From: HGM12998 sp900756495 | GTDB lineage: Bacteria; Bacillota; Clostridia; Oscillospirales; Oscillospiraceae | Length of the DNA: 64,000 nucleotides | Assembly (NCBI GenBank): GCA_958477305.1 | Contig: CAUEFI010000008.1 | Coordinates: forward strand, 1 to 64,000 | Reading direction: 5' to 3' | Part shown: positions 58,445 to 64,000 of the stretch, one piece after another | Position numbering within the stretch: the first letter of the stretch is position 1 | Layout of the letters: every line of letters begins with the position of its first letter | Notes under the pieces: generated by a model | Told to the model about the DNA's origin: nothing | Seen by the model: the letters and a program-made list of their open reading frames with translations, nothing else | Database searches by the model: none | Program-made: the position numbers and the translations under genes

Positions 58445-60064
58445 ATGAGCGCATCAAGAGAAAAGAAGCAGCGCCAGAGCGATCTGGACAGTCTCACCGA
58501 AAAGCAGAAAAAGGACCATCAGGAGGCCGCCGCCCAGAAGCGGAAGGTTATCACCTATTGGATTATCGGTATTGTTGCCGTCGTAATCGTCGTGGTGCTT
58601 TTGGTCTGGAATTCCGGTATCCTTGTGCGGAATGTCACTGCAGCTACTGTAGGGGAACACAAATACTCAGTGACAGATGTAACCTATTACTACCAGATGG
58701 CCGCCGACACGCAGTATCAGTGGAGTCAGTACGGCCTGAGCAGCTATGATCCCAGCCTTCCCGATTCTGAACAGATTTACAACGCCGAGACCGGCCAGAC
58801 TTATCAGGAGTATTTTCAGACGCAGGCGCTGGAGACCCTGACACAAGTCACCGCGCTTTTGGATGCCGCCGAAGCGGAAGGATATACGCTCTCCGCCGAC
58901 GGACAGGCCCAGATTGACGCTCAGATTTCCAGCATTGAAGATTTCTGTATCAACCGCGGCCTCAGCACCTCCTCTTATTTTTCCCAGCGCTACGGCAAAT
59001 TGGTGAAGGAGAGCGACTTTAAGCGGCTGCTCACCGACTATGTGACCGCCTACGACTACTCTACCTCCCACCAAAACAGCCTGACTTATGATGACGCAGC
59101 CATCCAGGCCTATTATGACGAGAATTCCGATACCCTGGATGTCTATGATTATCGGTATTTCTTTATCAGCGGCTCCACTCCCGAGCAAACCGACGAAGAG
59201 GGCAACACCATTGAGCCCACGGAGGCTGAGACTGCCGCCGCTATGAGCGCCGCCAAACTGAAGGCGGAGCAGGCGCTGGAGGAGATCGAGGGCGCCGACG
59301 ACCGCGAGGCCGCCTTCATTGAGGCCGCTCCCAAGTATGTCTCTGAAAGCTCCCGTGAAAACTATGAGGAAGACGATGACTACTCCCTGACCACAAACTC
59401 CAGCGGAAGCAGCCTGAGCAGCCGCTCTTTTGGCTCTTGGATGATGGATGCCGGCCGCAAATCCGGCGACGTAACCTATACCGAGGACACCAACGGCTAT
59501 TATGTCGTTCTCTTCCTGGATCGCCGCCAGAATACCGCCCCCTCCACGGTGGATATCCGTCACATTCTCATCAAAGCCGATCTCACTCAGACCGACGATC
59601 CCGCTACCGAAGATACGGATGAATCTGCCGTTCCCACCCAGGAAGCTCTGGACGCCGCCAAAGCCGAGTGTGAGCGTATCCTGGCTGAGTGGGAGGGCGG
59701 TGACAAGACCGCCGAGTCCTTTGGCGCCCTGGCAGAGGAGTATTCAGACGATACAAGGAACGACGACGGCAGCCTCTATCGTTCCGGCGGCCTGTATGAA
59801 GATGTTACCAGCGGCTATATGTTCTCCGCCTTCAACGACTGGATCTTTGATACTGCCCGTCAGAGCGGCGACACCACGCTGATTGAAAACCCCCAGGACG
59901 GACAGCAAGGTTGGCATATTGTCTACTTCCAGGATAAAGGTGCCCCCTCCTGGAAAGCCAGTTCGGAGAACGCACTGCGCTCCGCCGACCAGTCCGCTTG
60001 GCTGGACGGCCTGACTGAAAGCTATGAGGCGGCGGCGGCCGAAGGTATGTCCCAGGTGGGATAA
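58445..60064 (+). CDS. Membrane-anchored PpiC-type peptidyl-prolyl isomerase
   Basis: 539 residues. A charged cytoplasmic N-terminus (1-33), one transmembrane helix (about 34-56, YWIIGIVAVVIVVVLLVW), a helical SurA-N-like chaperone region (about 75-300), then a parvulin domain opened by TVDIRHILIKADLT (about 365-378), with acidic inserts rich in Thr/Asp/Glu. Such proteins (PrsA/SurA type) help secreted proteins fold outside the membrane; here the anchor is a helix rather than a lipid. A second partial parvulin block (RKSGDVTYTEDTNGYYVVLF) precedes it. Own promoter and terminator. Confidence 0.9.
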   Translation: MSASREKKQRQSDLDSLTEKQKKDHQEAAAQKRKVITYWIIGIVAVVIVVVLLVWNSGILVRNVTAATVGEHKYSVTDVTYYYQMAADTQYQWSQYGLSSYDPSLPDSEQIYNAETGQTYQEYFQTQALETLTQVTALLDAAEAEGYTLSADGQAQIDAQISSIEDFCINRGLSTSSYFSQRYGKLVKESDFKRLLTDYVTAYDYSTSHQNSLTYDDAAIQAYYDENSDTLDVYDYRYFFISGSTPEQTDEEGNTIEPTEAETAAAMSAAKLKAEQALEEIEGADDREAAFIEAAPKYVSESSRENYEEDDDYSLTTNSSGSSLSSRSFGSWMMDAGRKSGDVTYTEDTNGYYVVLFLDRRQNTAPSTVDIRHILIKADLTQTDDPATEDTDESAVPTQEALDAAKAECERILAEWEGGDKTAESFGALAEEYSDDTRNDDGSLYRSGGLYEDVTSGYMFSAFNDWIFDTARQSGDTTLIENPQDGQQGWHIVYFQDKGAPSWKASSENALRSADQSAWLDGLTESYEAAAAEGMSQVG

Positions 60065-60077
60065 GTAAAACACCATC

Positions 60078-60115
60078 GTACCGCGGAGGGAGCAAGACCT
60101 CCGCGGTACTTTTTT
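60078..60115 (+). terminator. Terminator after the foldase gene
   Basis: Perfect 12-base arms (60078-60089, 60098-60109) and six T. Confidence 0.9.
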
Positions 60116-60129
60116 CAGGAGAGTGGCAT

Positions 60130-60861
60130 ATGGACGAACAATTTATGCGTACGGAAATGCTGCTTGGCTCTGAGGCCATGGCACGTCTGTGTCATGCCCA
60201 TGTGGCTGTCTTCGGCCTGGGGGGCGTGGGGAGCTGGTGCGCCGAGGCGCTGGCCCGCTCCGGCGTAGGCCAGTTGACGTTGATCGATGAGGACACTGTA
60301 GGACTAACTAACCTGAACCGCCAAGCCCAGGCGCTCCACTCTACGTTGGGCATGGAAAAAGCGATTGCCATGGCACAGAGAGTGCTGGATATCAATCCGC
60401 AGTGCACCGTTCGCCCCATATCCAAACGATATGAGGCGGCCAGCCGGGAGTACTTTTTCTCTGCCCCCTATCACTACGTGGTGGACGCCATCGACTTAGT
60501 CTCCTGCAAGCTGGATCTGATCGAGACTGCCATCAGCAGAGGCCTTCCTATCATCTCTGCTCTGGGCACTGGCAACAAACTGGATCCCACGCAGTTTCGC
60601 ATTTCTGACCTGTCTAAGACGGAGGGCTGCCCGCTGGCGCGCGTGGTGCGTAAGGAACTGCGCAAGCGGGGCATCGTTCACCACACAGTTCTCTGGTCTC
60701 CTGAGCTTCCCGCCGTCCCCGAGGCGCGTGAGGCCCCGCCTCCAGGCCGCCGCAGCGTTCCCGGCAGCGTAGCCTGGGTTCCTCCCTGCGCCGGCCTTAT
60801 GATGGCTGGATATGTGGTGCAACAGTTGGCCGCGCCTCAGTCTGTATCCAGTCCAGTATAG
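60130..60861 (+). CDS. tcdA: tRNA threonylcarbamoyladenosine dehydratase
   Basis: Cyclises t6A37 to ct6A in ANN-decoding tRNAs using ATP. 243 residues of the ThiF/E1-like fold: VAVFGLGGVGSWCAEALARS (nucleotide-binding, about 28-47), the acidic DEDTVGLTNLNRQ motif, and the family ending PSVAWVPPCAGLMMAGY-like PGSVAWVPPCAGLMMAG. Start ATG 60130 with CAGGAGAG upstream. In Bacillus the orthologue is yrvM. Confidence 0.94.
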   Translation: MDEQFMRTEMLLGSEAMARLCHAHVAVFGLGGVGSWCAEALARSGVGQLTLIDEDTVGLTNLNRQAQALHSTLGMEKAIAMAQRVLDINPQCTVRPISKRYEAASREYFFSAPYHYVVDAIDLVSCKLDLIETAISRGLPIISALGTGNKLDPTQFRISDLSKTEGCPLARVVRKELRKRGIVHHTVLWSPELPAVPEAREAPPPGRRSVPGSVAWVPPCAGLMMAGYVVQQLAAPQSVSSPV

Positions 60862-60862
60862 A

Positions 60863-60904
60863 ACAGGAGGCCCTTTGACAAAAGTCAAAGGGCCTCCTGT
60901 TTTC
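60863..60904. terminator. Bidirectional terminator
   Basis: Perfect 17-base arms (60863-60879, 60884-60900) with AAAA loop and TTTT tail. Confidence 0.85.
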
Positions 60905-60913
60905 TCCCTATCC

Positions 60914-61753
60914 TTATGCTGAAAAAAATGCCTGAAGCTTCGCTCCGTCTTGATAGCCATATCCGTACAGACGCTCCATAGCCATAGAATTTCTGGTCAG
61001 AGTACTCATGCCGTCAATATCGGCGGGAGCCAGCAACAGCGCTCTCCCCTGCCGCTCCAATTCCTTAACGGCAGCCACCGCCTCGTTGTACTTCTCATGG
61101 CGGCGGCGCAGTGCCTCCATGGCCGCAGGATAGCGCCGCAATGCGGCCTTTGTAAAGCGCTCATGCTTCAAAGGCGGACGGATAAAATCCCGCGGCCGCG
61201 TCAATAGAACAGCCAACCTGTCACAGCCGTCTGACTGAGCCCGCAAGTAGGGCACCGGGTCGGCCACGCCGCCGTCAAAACAGGGGATTCCACCTATCAA
61301 ATAGGGCTTGCAGGCGATGGGCAGGGCGCAGGATGCCTTGACCACCGCATATTCGTCGCGCTGAATTTCCTCTTTGGTAAAATAGCGCGGCTCCCCCGTC
61401 CGCGCATCGGTCACGACCGCCACATATTGCGCATGTGATGCCTCAAACGCGTCAAAATCCAGGGGATCCTCTCCATCCGAATTGCTTAGTGTGGAATAGA
61501 TATAGTCCAAGTCCAGATAGGAGCCCTTCCTGATAAAGTTGTCCAGGCTCATATATGCCTTGCGTCCTGCATAGTCCACATAAAATCGCTTATTGCGTCC
61601 CCGCTGCCCAGCCATATAAGACATCAGGTTGGCACTGCCCGCAGACACCCCAAGGCAGTAGTCCGCCTGTACCCCATGATCCAGCAGATAGTCGTAAATA
61701 CCGGCAGTGTAAATACCGCGCATTCCCCCGCCCACATCAATAATTCCATTCAT
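60914..61753 (-). CDS. Patatin-like phospholipase
   Basis: 279 residues: oxyanion loop DVGGGMRGIYTAGIYDYLLD (about 6-25), the nucleophile elbow GVSAGSANL (Ser near 38) and the catalytic-Asp motif DGGVADPVP (about 160-168). This Ser-Asp dyad is that of bacterial YjjU/YchK-type patatins, which hydrolyse phospholipid acyl chains. No signal peptide, so intracellular or membrane-associated. ATG 61753, ten bases after GGAGG. Lies downstream of cls on the same strand after 120 bases; both act on phospholipids. Confidence 0.94.
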   Translation of the reverse strand: MNGIIDVGGGMRGIYTAGIYDYLLDHGVQADYCLGVSAGSANLMSYMAGQRGRNKRFYVDYAGRKAYMSLDNFIRKGSYLDLDYIYSTLSNSDGEDPLDFDAFEASHAQYVAVVTDARTGEPRYFTKEEIQRDEYAVVKASCALPIACKPYLIGGIPCFDGGVADPVPYLRAQSDGCDRLAVLLTRPRDFIRPPLKHERFTKAALRRYPAAMEALRRRHEKYNEAVAAVKELERQGRALLLAPADIDGMSTLTRNSMAMERLYGYGYQDGAKLQAFFSA

Positions 61754-61873
61754 ATGCCGTTTTCCTCCGTTGTTTTTATCCTATTTCCAGTTCCGCTGTA
61801 CTGTTATAAATACAGAGACGGCCTTTTCTGTCCCTGCCGCTTTTCTCTTCGTGGTATAAATACTGCTATCAAC

Positions 61874-63433
61874 CTACAGAAGCGGCGCAACAATACGCAG
61901 CAAAGCCCGCAAAAGCCGCCGAGGCCAAGAGCGGCTACGACACTGGGCCAGGGTAATCTCCATGCTCTTGTCCTGCGTAATCAGGAAGTCTGCCTTGATA
62001 TCCATTACACTGGGGTCATGGCACAGCCACACACCATCCTCAAAGTGGAGGAACATGCTGCGGTAGTCCAAGTTGACCGAGCCCACAGTGCCATACACGT
62101 CGTCTACGGCAAAATTTTTGGCGTGTATAAAGCCGGGTGTATACTCAAAGATTCGTACTCCTGCCTCCAGCAAGGGCTCATAATGAGCCCTTGTCAGCTC
62201 AAAAACTATCTTTTTGTCTGGAATATGCGGCGTAATAATGCGCACATCCACTCCCGCTTTTGCCGCGCTGCATAGAGCGGTGTTGAGACTGTCGCTGACA
62301 ATCAGATAGGGCGTGGTAATGTAGACATATTGCTTGGCCTTGCTGACCAGGTTCAAATAAACTGTCTCGCCAACCGGCTCGTTATCCAGTGGGTTATCTG
62401 CGTAAGGCTGAACATAATATCCCTTGCCCAAGGAAGCCTCTGGAGGCTGCCCATCAGGGCGGAGTCTGTCGTAATCCTCCTCTACCTCCCGGATATACCC
62501 CCACATAGTCAGGAACATTACTGTCATACTCCAGGCGGCCTCGCCCTGGACCAAAATGGCACTGTCCTTCCAATGGCCGAAACGCTCCTTGACATTGATA
62601 TACTCATCAGCGAGATTTACTCCGCCGGTAAAAGCTGTATGTCCGTCCACAATAAGGAGTTTGCGGTGATCCCGATTATTCATGCGAATGGATAAAATGG
62701 GGCGGAACCGGTTAAAAACGCAGCATGGAATGCCTGTCTCCGCCTCAAACCTCTTGGCATAGCTCATGGGCAGCTTATAAATGCAGCCTACGTCATCATA
62801 AATCACCCGCACGTCCACCCCGGCGGCGTGCTTCTCCTTCAAAATCTCCACAATAGAGTCCCAAAAAATACCGTGTTCAATGATGAAGTACTCGATAAAA
62901 ATGTAACGCCGTGCCCGCCGAAGCTCTTCCAGCATCCTGGGAAAGACATCATCCCCCAATGGAAAATATTTCGTGTAGGTATTGGTATAGGCCGGACAGT
63001 GTGCATACCGCTCCAGATAGCGGGACTGGTTGACCGCATCCTGCCCAAACCCCGCAAGCAATTCGGCCTTACAGTCCTGATCTAATACCTCTGTCAGTTT
63101 TCTGTCCATTCCCTGCATTTTGCGGCGTACCCGGCCGGACAGACGGTTCCCGCCGCAGAACACATAAAACAGCCACCCCAGGATGGGAAAAATCAGAATC
63201 AATATAATCCAGGCGATTTTATAGCCCGGATCCGTCTGCCTGCTGACAATGACCAGAACTGCCAGTACTGACAGTCCCAGGAAAATCCAATACAGATAGA
63301 CAAAACTGCCTGAAAACCGAAGCATGGCGACAATCACGACCGCCGCCTGAAGGGCTATCAGCAGCGCCACAATTACCGAACGGTGAAACAAAAGTGAGAG
63401 CACCTTTTTGATATTTGGTCCCGTTCTCTTCAC
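61874..63433 (-). CDS. cls: Cardiolipin synthase
   Basis: Condenses two phosphatidylglycerols to cardiolipin. 519 residues: two N-terminal transmembrane helices (about 15-60), a PLDc_N segment, and two HKD motifs, the first in NRDHRKLLIVDG (about 237-248) and the second in IHAKNFAVDD (about 434-443). The start is GTG 63433, overlapping the dnaE stop (GTGA), so the gene is coupled to dnaE. Confidence 0.95.
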   Translation of the reverse strand: MKRTGPNIKKVLSLLFHRSVIVALLIALQAAVVIVAMLRFSGSFVYLYWIFLGLSVLAVLVIVSRQTDPGYKIAWIILILIFPILGWLFYVFCGGNRLSGRVRRKMQGMDRKLTEVLDQDCKAELLAGFGQDAVNQSRYLERYAHCPAYTNTYTKYFPLGDDVFPRMLEELRRARRYIFIEYFIIEHGIFWDSIVEILKEKHAAGVDVRVIYDDVGCIYKLPMSYAKRFEAETGIPCCVFNRFRPILSIRMNNRDHRKLLIVDGHTAFTGGVNLADEYINVKERFGHWKDSAILVQGEAAWSMTVMFLTMWGYIREVEEDYDRLRPDGQPPEASLGKGYYVQPYADNPLDNEPVGETVYLNLVSKAKQYVYITTPYLIVSDSLNTALCSAAKAGVDVRIITPHIPDKKIVFELTRAHYEPLLEAGVRIFEYTPGFIHAKNFAVDDVYGTVGSVNLDYRSMFLHFEDGVWLCHDPSVMDIKADFLITQDKSMEITLAQCRSRSWPRRLLRALLRIVAPLL

Positions 63434-63999
63434 GATTTCACCACCACATTTTCCGCGCCAAGCAGTTCAGTCAGTTCCCGCACCAGCGCCTGGTGAACCA
63501 CGCAGGGCGTCCCCAGCAGCTTTCCGGTGTCGGAACAGCGGATCTTCATCTGATCTTCCCCGGGAAACATCACCAAAATTCGTTTGATCTTCTCCCAGCG
63601 CGGATCCCCCAGACCTGAAATCTTGATATAAAGCTTTTTCCCTTGCTCAATACCAGCTGCTCCATCCGTCCCAGTCTCGGTCAACTGCCGAATCCGATCG
63701 CACATGAGCTGCGGCGCCTTCTCATCACGCACTGAAATCCGGCCTTCCGCCAAAACAGGCATGTTTTCCTTGAGCCACGGCCCGCACTCTCCCAGCACTC
63801 TGGAAAAAACCAGCATCTCCATAGCTCCTGTGTCGTCCTCCACAGTCACATAGGCCATAAGGGTGTTATTCCGGGTTGTTTTTGTCTTGGATGCCGTCAC
63901 TACGCCCGCTATTTTTAGCCTCTGGTCATCCCGATAAGTTGTCGGCCCCCCCTCCTGTGCAAAATCACTCAGGATGGATCCGATAGGGACGGCCTTGTA
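63430..63999 (-). CDS. dnaE: DNA polymerase III alpha subunit, C-terminal end (partial)
   Basis: The frame stays open to the right edge, giving 189 C-terminal residues of DnaE. Visible are the segment before the OB fold (VPIGSILSDFAQEG), the OB-fold nucleic-acid-binding domain (RLKIAGVVTASKTKTTRNN then AYVTVEDDTGAMEMLVF) and the tail that contacts other replisome parts. The catalytic palm lies outside the window. A short run of seven G at the Gly-Gly-Pro codons keeps frame. Stop overlaps the cls start by 4 bases. Confidence 0.93.
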   Translation of the reverse strand, partial: YKAVPIGSILSDFAQEGGPTTYRDDQRLKIAGVVTASKTKTTRNNTLMAYVTVEDDTGAMEMLVFSRVLGECGPWLKENMPVLAEGRISVRDEKAPQLMCDRIRQLTETGTDGAAGIEQGKKLYIKISGLGDPRWEKIKRILVMFPGEDQMKIRCSDTGKLLGTPCVVHQALVRELTELLGAENVVVKS

Positions 64000-64000
64000 C

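Overview
The window is chromosomal DNA of a G+C-rich, endospore-forming, monoderm member of the Clostridia. The gene content (GTP-type PEP carboxykinase, SLH-domain surface proteins, LysM/glycoside hydrolase 18 and amidase of the spore-cortex type, DUF421/DUF4363 pair, TrpR-like YerC, Hsp33, DUF1292) looks most like Oscillospiraceae such as Flavonifractor, Intestinimonas or Oscillibacter. That placement is from memory of gene families and was not tested by any search.

Layout. 1-1190: the edge of what looks like an integrated mobile element abutting the 3' end of guaA. 1192-7240 (minus): a carA-carB-guaA nucleotide operon with a readable sigma-A promoter. 7480-14280: DUF421/DUF4363, a DUF2971 protein with a probable homopolymer frameshift, an S41 peptidase with SLH repeats, a small NTP-binding protein, and a GNAT-rsmA pair. 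14285-16800: a patch of decayed genes (5'-truncated LysR, MerR tail, two broken aldo/keto reductases, a broken flavodoxin) around one intact acetyltransferase. 17133-22085: pckG, a DUF4349 lipoprotein, and an amidase plus LysM-GH18 pair. 22376-22757: two small unknown genes. 24014-32037: an envelope export module (membrane-fusion protein, ABC ATPase, MacB-type permease, SLH surface protein) with a divergent two-component system. 32206-33937: rpsB-tsf. 34111-37377: a MATE transporter and an orphan IlvD/Edd dehydratase. 37475-37966: five tRNA genes. 38094-44922: hslO, a methyltransferase, yerC, DUF3298, purA, a LysR and a CofE-like ligase. 44976-50221: GIY-YIG, TetR, a TVP38 membrane protein, a free-standing short transcription unit, two tRNA-Leu genes, an SDR, and MarR-TauE. 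50469-53464 (minus): pheB-type ACT protein, hom and lysC. 53647-64000: an AI-2E-type permease, PBP1A, DUF1292, a structured RNA that may be 6S RNA, a PpiC-type foldase, tcdA, a patatin, cls and the 3' end of dnaE.

How the genes work together. Most of the window is housekeeping: pyrimidine and purine synthesis (carAB, guaA, purA), aspartate-family amino acids (lysC, hom), translation (rpsB, tsf, rsmA, tcdA, tRNAs), envelope and spore wall (PBP1A, amidase, GH18, cls). The accessory interest lies in the guaA-anchored element edge, the degraded redox cluster at 15.1-16.8 kb, the SLH-linked ABC export module, the 46.8-47.0 kb mini-transcript and the structured RNA at 58.06-58.30 kb. No CRISPR array, rRNA, or complete insertion sequence was seen.
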